Part shown: piece by piece, positions 42,283-51,475 of the stretch | How the letters are laid out: each line of letters begins with the position of its first letter | Numbering within the stretch: position 1 is the first letter of the stretch | Assembly: GCF_001486505.1 (NCBI RefSeq) | Contig: NZ_LN909063.1 | Coordinates: 186,001-250,000, forward strand | DNA from: Paenibacillus rubinfantis | GTDB taxonomy: Bacteria > Bacillota > Bacilli > Paenibacillales > Paenibacillaceae | Reading direction: 5' to 3' | DNA: 64,000 bases | The notes under the pieces: generated by a model | The model's input: the letters and a program-made list of their open reading frames with translations, nothing else | Told to the model about the DNA's origin: nothing | The model's database searches: none | Position numbers and translations under genes: made by a program

Positions 42283-42409
42283 GGTATTACTCCTTTCAAG
42301 GGGTGCCTAATTGACGGCACGTCGACTAATTGATATTCTGTCGATAAAAAATAGTATCACGCCCGCCGGAAAAAGACCATTTACACTTTACAATGAACTG
42401 TAGACTAAA

Positions 42410-42433
42410 CGACAGATCCGCTGGATGCTGTCG
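42410..42433. promoter_or_regulatory. Candidate TetR operator between exporter and regulator
   Basis: CGACAG-ATCC and GGAT-CTGTCG form an inverted repeat around GCT, with one extra G in the right arm. CTGTCGA also occurs at 42,338. It is a plausible site for the adjacent TetR protein. Confidence 0.4.
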
Positions 42434-42468
42434 AACAAGTCGCAGATGATCATCAAAGGAGAGTCGAG

Positions 42469-43023
42469 ATGTCGACCAATCAAGAGGAGAAGGTTGATCC
42501 TCGAATTACGCGAACGAAACGCATGTTTCGAGAGGCGCTGATCGCGCTGCTGCAAGAGAAGGCCGACCCGCACAAAGTTACGGTTCAAGGCTTGGCCCAT
42601 CGTGCGGGGTTAAACCGGGCTACGTTCTATTTGCATTACCGCGACGTGGAGGATCTGCTGGAGCAATTAACGAAGGAAGTGCTCGACGAGCTGGCTCGAA
42701 GAATGCGTCCGCTCACCGAGAACGGCTCGATGAAGGATCAATCACCGCTGGTTTCTTTTTTGGAGCAAATTTACGAGAATGCGGCCTTATTCCAGGTATT
42801 AATGGAAAATAAGGAGTTCCGCCACCGGTTGTTCGTGATGCTTACCGAAATCGTGTCGGTTCGGAGGGAGCGGAGGAAGCCGGCGGATCCCGCCAAGCAG
42901 GTGCCCATCCAAATCATAGCCGCCTCCTCGCTGGGGATCGTCTCGTGGTGGATCGAAGAAGGCACCCCGTATAGCCCCGCATATTTGGCTGACCAAATCA
43001 ACCAGATGTATCGAAGAAAGTAA
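42469..43023 (+). CDS. TetR/AcrR-family regulator of the exporter
   Basis: 184 residues. The HTH is TKRMFREALIALLQEK, then KVTVQGLAHRAGLNRATFYLHYRDVEDLL. A short ligand domain with a TetR_C-like end follows (ASSLGIVSWWIEEGTPYSPAYLADQINQM). It resembles the YhgD/DhaS-like group. AAAGGAGAG precedes the ATG. Divergent placement from the EmrB-type gene suggests it represses that pump. Confidence 0.85.
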   Translation: MSTNQEEKVDPRITRTKRMFREALIALLQEKADPHKVTVQGLAHRAGLNRATFYLHYRDVEDLLEQLTKEVLDELARRMRPLTENGSMKDQSPLVSFLEQIYENAALFQVLMENKEFRHRLFVMLTEIVSVRRERRKPADPAKQVPIQIIAASSLGIVSWWIEEGTPYSPAYLADQINQMYRRK

Positions 43024-43207
43024 GGGGCTGCACTAAGTATGACAAACAGGACCTTACCAAAATCGCGGTGTCGCGGGGGTGGGGGCTTTTTGGTACGAAG
43101 CGGATTCGTCGATTCAACACAGGAGTTTGCCCGGATCAAGTCGAATGTATCCCCTAATGTTGGAGTATCTATGTATCTATGGAATGAACCCAAAGGAGGA
43201 GAGGTTG

Positions 43208-44047
43208 ATGTCGGTAGGCATACTGGCGCATTTGCTTGGAAAGCAGCCCTTTCGGGAGTTGGCGGCGAAGGTAGAGGCATTTGATTTCTCGTATGTGCAG
43301 TTGGCATTGTCGAAGGCGATTTCGGATGTGGATAGCTCGCTTGGCAAAATCAGCCCGGGGTTAGCCTCGGAGATCGGGGGCGCGTTTGCGGACCACCGCG
43401 TACGGATCGCCGTGTTAGGCTGCTATGCCAGCCTGATCGACTTGGAGGAGGAGAGTTACCGGCACAACGTGGACCGGTTTAAGGAGCATCTGCGCCATGC
43501 GCGGCATTTCGGCGCGCCGATCGTGGCGACCGAGGTGGGGAAGCCGGCGGACGTAAGTCGCCTACCGGATTATTGGGAGCGCCTTCATCGGGCGCTGGAG
43601 GAACTGGTCGAAGAAGCAGAGCGCTGGGGCGTCACCATCGGCCTCGAAGCCGCGCAAGGCCATTTGATCGATTCGCCGGAGACGATGGCGCAAACCCTCG
43701 AGCGCTTCCCGTCCTCTTGCGTAGGCGTCGTCATCGACCCGTGCAATTTGATGAATGCCGATAACTTCGCCCGCCAGGACGAGGTCATCCAGACCGCCTT
43801 TGATCTGTTGGGCCCGCGCATCGTCAGCGCCCATGCCAAGGATCTGCAGCGCGGCGCCAACGGCGAACTGATCGAAACCGCTGCAGGCCTAGGAGAGCTA
43901 AACTATCCGCTCTTCTGGAGGCTGCTAGAACAGCATAAACCCCGCGGCTTTGTGACGTTGGAGGCGGTGACGGAAGAGCAGTGCGCTGCTGCCGCGCAGT
44001 TTGTGCGGGACGGCAGAGCCGTTGCGACGGCGGACGCTACTATCTAA
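43208..44047 (+). CDS. Sugar phosphate isomerase/epimerase-like TIM-barrel protein
   Basis: 279 residues of the xylose isomerase-like/AP endonuclease 2 barrel. Metal-binding residues appear as E in GLEAAQGH, D in VVIDPCNLMN, H in VSAHAKDL and E in VTLEAV. Such proteins isomerise or epimerise keto sugars or inositol derivatives. Substrate unknown. ATG 43208 lies behind AAAGGAGGAG; longer in-frame starts upstream lack a site. Its stop overlaps that of the convergent ABC gene by four bases. Confidence 0.85.
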   Translation: MSVGILAHLLGKQPFRELAAKVEAFDFSYVQLALSKAISDVDSSLGKISPGLASEIGGAFADHRVRIAVLGCYASLIDLEEESYRHNVDRFKEHLRHARHFGAPIVATEVGKPADVSRLPDYWERLHRALEELVEEAERWGVTIGLEAAQGHLIDSPETMAQTLERFPSSCVGVVIDPCNLMNADNFARQDEVIQTAFDLLGPRIVSAHAKDLQRGANGELIETAAGLGELNYPLFWRLLEQHKPRGFVTLEAVTEEQCAAAAQFVRDGRAVATADATI

Positions 44048-44865
44048 GGAATCGAAACATAGGCGTCGTTCAAATGATAACGCCCTTTGGGCACCACCAG
44101 CGGAGACCCCGATACGGGGTCTTTGATGACCGTGCAATCGAGTCCAAAAATGTCCTTCACCCGCTCGCTGGTAATGACCTCTTCCGGTTTCCCCTCCGCC
44201 ACCAGCTTCCCTTGATGAAGGGCAAAAATATGATCCGCATACCGCGCGGACAAGTTGATATCATGAAGCACCATCACAATGGTGGTTCCCTGTTGCCGGT
44301 TCAGATCCGTGAGCAGATCGAGAATCTCAACTTGATACGTAATGTCCAAGAACGTGGTAGGTTCATCGAGAAACAGGATGTCGGTTTGCTGCGCAAGAGC
44401 CATCGCAATCCAGACGCGTTGCCGTTGACCACCGGACAGCTCATCAATATGGTAGTTGGCATACTCCGTAATATTCATAATCCGCATCGCCTCCGCCACG
44501 GCCTCGTAATCCTTCTTTGTCCATCCGCCGAACAGGGATTGATGCGGGAACCTTCCGCGCCCCACGAGATCCGCAACGGTAATGCCCTCCGGAACAATGG
44601 GGGATTGCGGTAACAGCCCGAGAATGCGGGCGAGCGGCTTCGGCGGGATTTTGGCCAGCGGCTTCCCGTCGAGCGTAATGTTGCCCGAAGTCGGTTTGAT
44701 CAGCCGGGCCAGCGTCTTCAGCAGTGTCGACTTGCCGCAGCCGTTGGCTCCGATCATCACGCTGATTTGATGGCTGGGAATCGCCAGGTCCACCCCGTGG
44801 ATGACCGTCTTATTCTCATAACCCGCAACCAGTTGTTCAGCCTGAAAAAGATGCGTCGGTTTCAT
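44044..44865 (-). CDS. Iron-siderophore ABC transporter ATP-binding protein
   Basis: 273 residues, FecE/YusV-like. Walker A is GANGCGKST, signature LSGGQRQRVWIAMALAQ, Walker B ILFLDEPTTFLD and switch His VLHDINLSARY. It drives uptake by the two FecCD-type permeases and binding protein encoded upstream in the same minus-strand operon (spacing zero to four bases). The operon should be iron-repressed through the Fur site at 48.06 kb. Confidence 0.95.
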   Translation of the reverse strand: MKPTHLFQAEQLVAGYENKTVIHGVDLAIPSHQISVMIGANGCGKSTLLKTLARLIKPTSGNITLDGKPLAKIPPKPLARILGLLPQSPIVPEGITVADLVGRGRFPHQSLFGGWTKKDYEAVAEAMRIMNITEYANYHIDELSGGQRQRVWIAMALAQQTDILFLDEPTTFLDITYQVEILDLLTDLNRQQGTTIVMVLHDINLSARYADHIFALHQGKLVAEGKPEEVITSERVKDIFGLDCTVIKDPVSGSPLVVPKGRYHLNDAYVSIP

Positions 44866-45896
44866 TACAATTCTCCCTTTCGATTCATCTGGATCAGCAA
44901 GAAGATCAGATACGGCGCTCCGAGCAATCCGGTGATCACGCCCACGGGGAAGCGGTATTCAAAGGCAAATTGCCCGATGAGATCCGCCGCCAGCACCAAA
45001 TTCACTCCCACTAAGCCTGCCGGAATGACGTTGGAGAACCCGGCTCCCGTTAACCTCCGCGCAATAGGTCCCGCCAGGAAAGAGACAAAAGCGATAGGCC
45101 CTGTCGTTGCGGTGGCGATCGCAAGCATAAAGACGGAGCTCAAGATCAGGATGATCCGTGTCCGGTCGGTGGCTACCCCAAGAGAGGAAGCCGATTGCTC
45201 CCCAAGTTCCAAGAGATCCAGATGTTTACCTAGCATGATAATGACGGGGGCAAAAACAAGCACCGCCACCACAAGAGGAGGCAGCTCCCGCAGCTGCGAT
45301 CCGTTCAGACTGCCGGTGAGCCATCTCAGTGCGGCGGGAATATCCTGCTGAGCACCTACCAGCAGCAGATAGGAGATCACCGCATCGAGCATGGCTTGAA
45401 GCCCGATCCCGATTAGAATGAGGCGTCCGATGGAGAAGGCTCTGCCCCTCGATAACAGATAGATGATCGTGACCGTAACAAGCCCGGCAATCACCGAAGC
45501 GATTGAAACAAACGTTTCGCTGGCATGCAGTACGACGATGCTGAATACGGCCGCTGCACTGGACCCCGAGGTGATGCCGATCACATTCGGGTTCGCCAAG
45601 GGGTTGCGCAGCATGGTCTGGAAGGTGTAGCCGGCGATCCCGAAGGCGAATCCGGCGAATAACCCTGCTAGCATCCGCGGCAAGCGTATCGTGTTCACCG
45701 CAAAGGACACGCCCTTAAGTTGTTCGCCCGACAGCGCGCGGATGACCTCCTTCACCGGGTAGATGGTATTCCCCAACAGGAGCATCGCGCAGCATAAGGC
45801 AATAGCTAATACGGCTAAAAGACTGGTGACAACGATCCAACGGCGGCGTCTTTGACGTCGGCCCGCCATAATGAATTCAAGCGATTGGTCTCTCAT
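44865..45896 (-). CDS. FecCD-family siderophore permease, second subunit
   Basis: 343 residues with a basic N-terminus (GRRQRRRRW) and about nine or ten hydrophobic segments. FecCD signatures are RLPRMLAGLFAGFAFGIAGYTFQTMLRNPLANPNVIGI and FLAGPIARRLTGAG. ATG 45896 overlaps the stop of the first permease gene (ATGA). A longer upstream frame lies inside that gene and is not protein-like. It pairs with the other permease to form the membrane channel. Confidence 0.95.
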   Translation of the reverse strand: MRDQSLEFIMAGRRQRRRRWIVVTSLLAVLAIALCCAMLLLGNTIYPVKEVIRALSGEQLKGVSFAVNTIRLPRMLAGLFAGFAFGIAGYTFQTMLRNPLANPNVIGITSGSSAAAVFSIVVLHASETFVSIASVIAGLVTVTIIYLLSRGRAFSIGRLILIGIGLQAMLDAVISYLLLVGAQQDIPAALRWLTGSLNGSQLRELPPLVVAVLVFAPVIIMLGKHLDLLELGEQSASSLGVATDRTRIILILSSVFMLAIATATTGPIAFVSFLAGPIARRLTGAGFSNVIPAGLVGVNLVLAADLIGQFAFEYRFPVGVITGLLGAPYLIFLLIQMNRKGEL

Positions 45897-46930
45897 AATG
45901 AACGCACTTTCGCTTTCTTCGCTAATAAGATGAGGACAGGTGCCCCGATAAACGCCGTAACGACGCCGACCTCCAGCTCGCCAGGGCTGCCGATCAGCCT
46001 GCCGAGAACGTCGGAGATCGTTAGAATGATGGCACCGGAAACGGCGGACATCGGGATCACCAGCCGCAGGTCCGGCCCCAGGATCAGGCGAACCAGGTGC
46101 GTCGATAACAGGCCGATAAAACCAATCGGCCCGGCGAGCGCCGTCGTTACACCGCATAAGAGGACACCGGCAAGCGCGGCAATCAGCCGCAGCGTCCCTG
46201 TCCGAACGCCAAGACCGGTGGCCACATCGTCGCCCAGGGCCAGCGCATTCAGCGCGGGAGCGGTCAGGAAGGCGACGAGGACGCCGATGATCAGGAACGG
46301 AAGAAACGCGCCAATCCCGCTCCAGGTCCCCGATCCTACGCTTCCGACTTGCCAGAACCGGAATTGGTCCATGGCGTAGGAGCGCGGGATCATAATGGCG
46401 GTGACCAGCGAGGATAACGCGGCGCTGGTGGCAGCACCCGCCAAAACAAGCTTAATGGGCGTGGCTCCGCCACGCCCCATCGAACCGATCCCGAACACGA
46501 ACACCGCCGTTACGGCGGATCCTACCAAAGCCAACCCAATATATTGATTTGCGGTGTTGATGTTCAAGAACGCAATGCCGCAAACGACAAAAAGGGAGGC
46601 CCCGGTGTTAACGCCCAAGATGCTGGGGTCCGCCAGCGGATTGCGGGTAACCGATTGCATAAGTGCCCCGGCCACCCCCAGCGCGGCTCCGCAGAACAAG
46701 CAGAACACGGTGCGGGAGATTCTTTTCCGTATAATATTGGCATCAAAGGAATCGATATCTGGATGAAACAACCCGTCAATTAAGGCTTGCCCATTCACGG
46801 CCTTGGAACCCAAGACCAGCGAAGCGATGATGCATAGACCCAGCAAGACCAGACAAATCACCAGAACCGCGGTAAAATACCGCGGCAGGTGCAAGGCGGG
46901 TTGTTTGTTTTTTAGCTCCGAATGGCTCAT
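45893..46930 (-). CDS. FecCD-family siderophore permease, first subunit
   Basis: 345 residues with about ten hydrophobic segments. Signatures are RTVFCLFCGAALGVAGALMQSVTRNPLADPSILGVNTGAS and GPIGFIGLLSTHLVRLILG. Its start overlaps the stop of the binding-protein gene by four bases and its stop overlaps the next permease start, so the four genes are translationally coupled. Confidence 0.95.
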   Translation of the reverse strand: MSHSELKNKQPALHLPRYFTAVLVICLVLLGLCIIASLVLGSKAVNGQALIDGLFHPDIDSFDANIIRKRISRTVFCLFCGAALGVAGALMQSVTRNPLADPSILGVNTGASLFVVCGIAFLNINTANQYIGLALVGSAVTAVFVFGIGSMGRGGATPIKLVLAGAATSAALSSLVTAIMIPRSYAMDQFRFWQVGSVGSGTWSGIGAFLPFLIIGVLVAFLTAPALNALALGDDVATGLGVRTGTLRLIAALAGVLLCGVTTALAGPIGFIGLLSTHLVRLILGPDLRLVIPMSAVSGAIILTISDVLGRLIGSPGELEVGVVTAFIGAPVLILLAKKAKVRSL

Positions 46931-48012
46931 TGTACCTTATCGGCTGCTGCGCCGATCAATTTCAAGTATTCGTCAATCGTATAAGCGATCGAGAGCGGGT
47001 TCGGCGTGCCGGCTGCCACGAGCGGGGTGTCGCTGTCGATGAAGGCAACGGAGCCTCTGGCGACGGCAGGGATTTTGCCCAGCAATGGGTCGGCTTTGAT
47101 GGCTTGGTACAACTCGTCATTGCCATAGCCTACGATCAGATCGGCATCGTTTAGCGCTCCAGCATTCTCCGCACTTAGCTTCAAGGAGTAGCTGGAGGGG
47201 TCGGTGATTTGCTGCGTTACACTTTCGGGATACTCCATCCCCAGCTCATACAAGAAGGAGACGCGGGAGTCGACCGGCGTGTAGATGTGCAATTGCGACA
47301 TATCTTTGGCCGAGAAGTTGACCCAGACGACTTTTTTTCCTTCGATTTGCGGATATTGGCTGAGCTTCTCTTTGACCATATCTTCGGTATCCTTAATCAG
47401 TTGCTCGCCTTCGGCTTCCATGCCCATCCCAGTAGCGTTCAGCAGAACTTGCTCCCGCCAAGTGGTTGCCCAAGGGGCATTCGGGTAAGCGACGACCGGA
47501 GCGATTTGGCTCAGCGTATCGTAGTCTTCCTGTGTAATACCGGAGTAAGCGGCCAGGATGACATCCGGATTCGCATCGGAGATCGCTTCAAAGTCAAGAC
47601 CGTCCGTATCCTGGAACACGTTTGGATCCGTAAAACCAAGCTCCTTCAGCTTCTCCGCCGTCCAAGGCAGCAGCCCGCTGTCGTCCTGAACGCCAAAGTT
47701 CGCGGCCGAGAATCCTACAGGAACGACGCCCAGCGCAAGGGCTACGTCATGGTTCGCCCATTGAATCGTTACGACCCGTTTCGGCTTCTTCTCAATCACG
47801 GCTTCGCCAAGCGCGTGCTTGATTACGATTGGGTATTCGGTGGTTTCCGCAGGTGCGGCCGCCGTAGTGTCGGTCGTAGTGGAGCTATTGGTTGCCGCCG
47901 TATTGGTAGCTGCCTCATTTGCCGATTGTTTCGAGGAACAGCCAACCAGCGCGAGGATCAGCAGAACTGGAATAACGAGTGGTTTTAATGAGAGCTTGCG
48001 ATTTACCTTCAT
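46927..48012 (-). CDS. Siderophore-binding lipoprotein of the ABC transporter
   Basis: 361 residues. A lipoprotein signal (LVIPVLLILALVGC) places the lipidated Cys near residue 23. A Ser/Thr/Ala linker follows, then a periplasmic-binding-protein fold of the TroA/FhuD class (KPKRVVTIQWANHDVALALG, DVILAAYSGITQEDYDTLSQIAPVVAYP). It captures ferric siderophore at the cell surface for the permease pair. ATG 48012 is preferred over upstream in-frame starts because of AAGGATGGGG in front. A near-perfect Fur box lies 50 bases upstream. Confidence 0.9.
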   Translation of the reverse strand: MKVNRKLSLKPLVIPVLLILALVGCSSKQSANEAATNTAATNSSTTTDTTAAAPAETTEYPIVIKHALGEAVIEKKPKRVVTIQWANHDVALALGVVPVGFSAANFGVQDDSGLLPWTAEKLKELGFTDPNVFQDTDGLDFEAISDANPDVILAAYSGITQEDYDTLSQIAPVVAYPNAPWATTWREQVLLNATGMGMEAEGEQLIKDTEDMVKEKLSQYPQIEGKKVVWVNFSAKDMSQLHIYTPVDSRVSFLYELGMEYPESVTQQITDPSSYSLKLSAENAGALNDADLIVGYGNDELYQAIKADPLLGKIPAVARGSVAFIDSDTPLVAAGTPNPLSIAYTIDEYLKLIGAAADKVQ

Positions 48013-48061
48013 GTATAACCCCATCCTTTTATGTATGATATCGACTTGCCACCGTCTCACA

Positions 48062-48076
48062 TGATAATGATTCTCA
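48062..48076. promoter_or_regulatory. Fur box
   Basis: TGATAATGATTCTCA matches the 7-1-7 Bacillus Fur consensus TGATAATNATTATCA in all but one specified position. A TTGACA on the minus strand overlaps its outer side. It marks the siderophore operon as iron-regulated. Confidence 0.8.
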
Positions 48077-48218
48077 ATGTCAATTAATATACCTTCTCGT
48101 TAGGGCGGGTGTCAATAAAAAAGATGAAAAAAATCACAAAGGGCAGCCTTTTGACTTTATTACATTCTCATATTAACGTGGAGGGAGAAGAGCAAAAATC
48201 GGTGAAGGAGACAGGTTG

Positions 48219-49010
48219 ATGCATACCCAGGAGAGTTTGTTGAATGATCTGAAGGCGCTAGGCTTGGACGGTACAGGAACGGTGTTGGTGCATTCCTCCA
48301 TGAAAAGCATAGGTGAGGTAGAAGGCGGTGCAGATACGGTATTGGATGCGTTTACAACTTATATGAAAAAAGGGCTGCTGGTCTTGCCTACGCATACCTG
48401 GTCGTATATCAATCAGGAGCAACCCCGCTTCGAGGTAGCGCAATCGCCGGTGTGTGTCGGCATTCTGCCGGAGCTCTTTCGCAAACGGCCGGGGGTTGTG
48501 CGATCGTGGCATCCCACGCATTCGGTTGCAGCGTTAGGGCGGGAGGCCAAGGCGTTTACGGCGGAGGATCATCTTTTTGATACCCCGTGCGCCCGGGGCT
48601 CCTCTTGGGGGAAGCTGCTTGACCGCAAAGCGACGATTCTGCTGGTTGGGGTGGATTTGAAGCGGAACACCTTCATTCATGGGGTCGAGGAGTGGGTGGA
48701 TATCCCGGGGAGACTCACCGACGATCACGAAATGTTGTACACGATCACGCCGGACGGGACGGAGATTTCGGTGCCATCCCGCAGACATTGCGGGTTGCCT
48801 TGGTCGGAGCATTTTTGGAAAGTGGATGAAGTGCTTGAGGCTCGAGGGGCGATGCGGAAGGGAAAACTGGGGGATGCGGTGGTTCGGGTCTGCGATGCTG
48901 CCTTGGTGGCTGAAGTCATTACGGAAATGTTAAAGGAGGACCCGGATTTGTTCTCCGATAACGAACCGCTGAAGGATCCGGAACGCTGGATGGGAAGTCG
49001 ATCGCAATAA
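48219..49010 (+). CDS. AAC(3)-family N-acetyltransferase (YokD-like)
   Basis: 263 residues of the Antibiotic_NAT family: VLVHSSMKSIGEVEGGADTVLDAF, LPTHTWSY, RSWHPTHSVAALG, DTPCARGSSWGKLLDRKATILLVGVDLKRNTFIHGVEE. The family includes aminoglycoside 3-N-acetyltransferases and many housekeeping relatives with unknown amine substrates, so resistance is not implied. ATG 48219 lies eight bases after AAGGAG; a TTG three bases earlier is less well placed. The hprK paralog follows 20 bases downstream in the same direction. Confidence 0.85.
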   Translation: MHTQESLLNDLKALGLDGTGTVLVHSSMKSIGEVEGGADTVLDAFTTYMKKGLLVLPTHTWSYINQEQPRFEVAQSPVCVGILPELFRKRPGVVRSWHPTHSVAALGREAKAFTAEDHLFDTPCARGSSWGKLLDRKATILLVGVDLKRNTFIHGVEEWVDIPGRLTDDHEMLYTITPDGTEISVPSRRHCGLPWSEHFWKVDEVLEARGAMRKGKLGDAVVRVCDAALVAEVITEMLKEDPDLFSDNEPLKDPERWMGSRSQ

Positions 49011-49030
49011 AACGCAAGGAGGCGAATCAG

Positions 49031-49948
49031 ATGAAGACGATCACCGTACAGAAGCTGGTGGACACGTTTAAGTTGGAGGTGCTTGCGGGGGAAGGGCGCA
49101 TGGATCGCGAAGTCTCTCGTCCCCGTGCCCATCGGCCGGGGTTGGAGTTCGTGGGATATTTTGATTTTTTTCCGATGAATCGGGTGCAGGTGTTGGGCCG
49201 GAAGGAGATCAATTACTTATTAACGTTAAGCGTAGAGGAGCGTAAGCTGCATATCGGGAACATCGTAAAATATCACCCTCCGTGCTTCATCGTGACGTCT
49301 GGGCAGGAGGAGATCCCTTATCTGGAGCTGTATTGCGAGCAGGAGGGCATTCCGCTGCTGCGTACCGAGGAGACGGCAACGGAGTTTATCGCCAAGCTCG
49401 ACGCTTATCTGGTTAAGGCGCTGGCACCGGAGATCTCGATTCATGGGGTGTGCGTGAACGTGTCGGGTATCGGTATTCTGCTTCGAGGCAAATCCGGAAT
49501 CGGCAAAAGTGAGACGGCGCATACGCTGATCCGCAGAGGGCATCGTTTTGTCGCGGACGATATCGTGGTGTTGAAGAAATTGAGCCCCACCACGCTGCTC
49601 GGAACCCATAACGAGACGACTCGCGAATTCCTGGCTTTGCGCAGCATCGGTCTGATTAACGTGGTGCGGCAGTACGGACGCAGGGCTTTTCAGGATGAGA
49701 CGCGGATCGTTCTGGATATCGAGCTGGTGCCGTGGCAAGAGAATGCCTTGAATAATGAACTGGAGACGGTCCCGCAGTGTACGGAATATTTAGGCGTCCA
49801 AATCCCGCATATCGAAATCCAGCTCCAACCCGGGCGGGACGTCGCCGGCCTGATCGAAGCCGCCGCCAACAACTGGTACCTGAAACAGCTGGGCTATAGC
49901 GCGGTAGATGAGTTTATGAAGCGGATCGAGGGGGAGATGGGTTCGTAG
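49031..49948 (+). CDS. hprK: HPr kinase/phosphorylase paralog with altered signature
   Basis: 305 residues. The N-terminal domain is followed by ISIHGVCVNVSGIGILLRGKSGIGKSETA (Walker A, K159) and RFVADDIVV, as in HprK, the enzyme that phosphorylates Ser46 of HPr for CcpA control. The usual signature LEIRGLGIINV reads LALRSIGLINV here: the acidic Glu and the Gly after Arg are replaced. The genomic context is also not the standard one (no lgt or phosphatase genes). It is therefore likely a second, divergent HprK whose phosphorylase or kinase balance differs, or which acts on another protein. Confidence 0.8.
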   Translation: MKTITVQKLVDTFKLEVLAGEGRMDREVSRPRAHRPGLEFVGYFDFFPMNRVQVLGRKEINYLLTLSVEERKLHIGNIVKYHPPCFIVTSGQEEIPYLELYCEQEGIPLLRTEETATEFIAKLDAYLVKALAPEISIHGVCVNVSGIGILLRGKSGIGKSETAHTLIRRGHRFVADDIVVLKKLSPTTLLGTHNETTREFLALRSIGLINVVRQYGRRAFQDETRIVLDIELVPWQENALNNELETVPQCTEYLGVQIPHIEIQLQPGRDVAGLIEAAANNWYLKQLGYSAVDEFMKRIEGEMGS

Positions 49949-49995
49949 GAGCGGAGGGTTCTTATGTCCCCGACGAACCGTAGGGTAGGGGAGGT

Positions 49996-50424
49996 TTGAT
50001 TCCAGGGATGAAGATGTTCTGGAAAGTAAATGGCGTGAGCGTGCTATATGCAGGTTCCCTATTTGTTCAAGTAGAACTTCTGATGAATGTCTATCGGCTT
50101 GAAAGAGTCATGGGGATCACCCCCATGGATCGTTATGTAACTGTGGCGGTTCTTCTTGTTCTGATGATATCGTCTGTTTTCGCATATGTTCTTACGCGAT
50201 TCCGGCTGAACCCGGGAAAGCTCAAATACCTGACAACGATCTTGTGGATTCCGTATTTCCTGCTCTTCATCAAAGGGTTTGCTTACATCTATCCGATCAC
50301 CGATCCCCAAGAGGTGCCGCTTCCGGCGATGGGTTTGGTGATGATCGCGGCATGTGCGCTGTATCCACTCTACATTGCGGTTTTGACCTTTTGTACGGAT
50401 CTTAGAGCTAAAGAGCCCCGTTAA
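49996..50424 (+). CDS. Small integral membrane protein, unknown function
   Basis: About 138-142 residues with four hydrophobic segments (VSVLYAGSLFVQVELL; YVTVAVLLVLMISSVFAYVL; LTTILWIPYFLLFIKGFAYI; MGLVMIAACALYPLYIAVLTF). I do not recognise the family. The start is uncertain: TTG 49996 is very close to GGGGAGG, while ATG 50008 is 13 bases after it. The 3' end overlaps the convergent ClbS/DfsB-type gene by 17 bases. Confidence 0.6.
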   Translation: MIPGMKMFWKVNGVSVLYAGSLFVQVELLMNVYRLERVMGITPMDRYVTVAVLLVLMISSVFAYVLTRFRLNPGKLKYLTTILWIPYFLLFIKGFAYIYPITDPQEVPLPAMGLVMIAACALYPLYIAVLTFCTDLRAKEPR

Positions 50425-50944
50425 ATTCCATCGACGAGCGCACTTTCTTCCACTTGCGGATTTTGCTGCGGAAGGATTTGAAAGGCGCCACGGTATTGAT
50501 GTGGACCCATTTCCAAATCGGCCAATTGGAAGGCGTGGAGGACGCCCACTTTCTACCTCCCGGTGTAAATAATTCGTCGTCACGGAACCCCTCCAGCCAT
50601 GGCGTCAGCTCTTCGACAGCCGTGATAAACAACGCCCTAAGTTCGGACAGGGACTGGTCCTGATACTGGCCGTAGAAGCTTTGATATAATCCACCCAACT
50701 GATTCCACTTATATCCGAGCGCTGGCGTAACCACCTCTTTGCCCTCCAGCTCGTCCCGATCCCAACCCCGGATGAGGTTGATCCAGCCCAGCTGATAGGC
50801 AATCATCTCCTGCGGCGTGCGGTCCACTTCCTCCACCCGCAGGGCTTTCTCCGCTTCGGGGATCCCTTCAAATTCATCGATAAATAATCGAGCGGTTTTC
50901 TGGATTTCAGAGATTAGGGCTTGTTTGTTGGGGTAGGGTTGCAT
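50408..50944 (-). CDS. ClbS/DfsB family protein (DinB-like four-helix bundle)
   Basis: 178 residues matching the DUF1706/ClbS-DfsB pattern: NKQALISEIQKTARLFIDEFEGIP, EEVDRTPQEMIAYQLGWINLIRGWD, LGYKWNQLGGLYQSFYGQY, WPIWKWVHINTVAPFKSFRSKIRKWKK. Family members include the colibactin self-resistance protein ClbS, a cyclopropane hydrolase. Here no such cluster is present and the function is open. AGGAGG lies about ten bases before the ATG. Confidence 0.85.
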   Translation of the reverse strand: MQPYPNKQALISEIQKTARLFIDEFEGIPEAEKALRVEEVDRTPQEMIAYQLGWINLIRGWDRDELEGKEVVTPALGYKWNQLGGLYQSFYGQYQDQSLSELRALFITAVEELTPWLEGFRDDELFTPGGRKWASSTPSNWPIWKWVHINTVAPFKSFRSKIRKWKKVRSSMEFNGAL

Positions 50945-50989
50945 GGGGGGATTCCTCCTTTTTATGAGAAACCGAATTTGTTAGAAAGA

Positions 50990-51475
50990 TTAAGGTAAGG
51001 GCATTTTTTTAGATACCCTTAAGGCTACTCGTATCGTTTCCAGTACAGAGCACATGTCTCGGACCGAGAAATTGGACAACCTTCCATGACTCGTCTTTTG
51101 CGGAGTGGGTTGGTCATGCTGATGAAAGTGCCTGGTCGTTGGCCAATAGGCCTCTGGATGAAAAGTATCGTAGTGGAACCTCCAACTGGCATTTGGGTCA
51201 GCGGGGTCATACTGCCAATCATATTCAAACCGAATCACATGAGGGGCCTCGCCTTTACGGTCTTGTATGTATTCAGAAGCATGAAGGGTACCCCCGCCAT
51301 ATTTGATTTGGATGGCTTTACGGACTTGGGGGTACCGTTCGGGTCCTTCCTTGTTTCCTGCAATAATCGAACCATCAATAATATCATCAAACTCATGACG
51401 CACGTAATCCCAATCGGTGGGGACAAGGGGAGGCCGAGGCACGTGCTTCTCAACGTATTCGCTATAACGACTCAT
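50990..51475 (-). CDS. Possible TumE-like (DUF6516) toxin
   Basis: 161 residues. The core IKYGGGTLHASEYIQ, VIRFEYDWQY, WRFHYDTFHPE, TRHFHQHD resembles DUF6516, the toxin of TumE-type toxin-antitoxin systems. The start overlaps the stop of the upstream HTH gene by four bases (ATGA). The His-rich middle may form the active site. The family assignment comes from pattern and context only. Two-gene coupling behind an HTH protein supports a toxin/antitoxin pair. Alternatively it could be a sensor partner of unknown role. Confidence 0.45.
   Translation of the reverse strand: MSRYSEYVEKHVPRPPLVPTDWDYVRHEFDDIIDGSIIAGNKEGPERYPQVRKAIQIKYGGGTLHASEYIQDRKGEAPHVIRFEYDWQYDPADPNASWRFHYDTFHPEAYWPTTRHFHQHDQPTPQKTSHGRLSNFSVRDMCSVLETIRVALRVSKKMPLP

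Noticed and set aside
43040..43090. Terminator after the TetR gene of the EmrB exporter
   Set aside because: ACCAAAA and TTTTTGGT can pair, but the stem is interrupted by a long G-rich segment and the stability is unclear.
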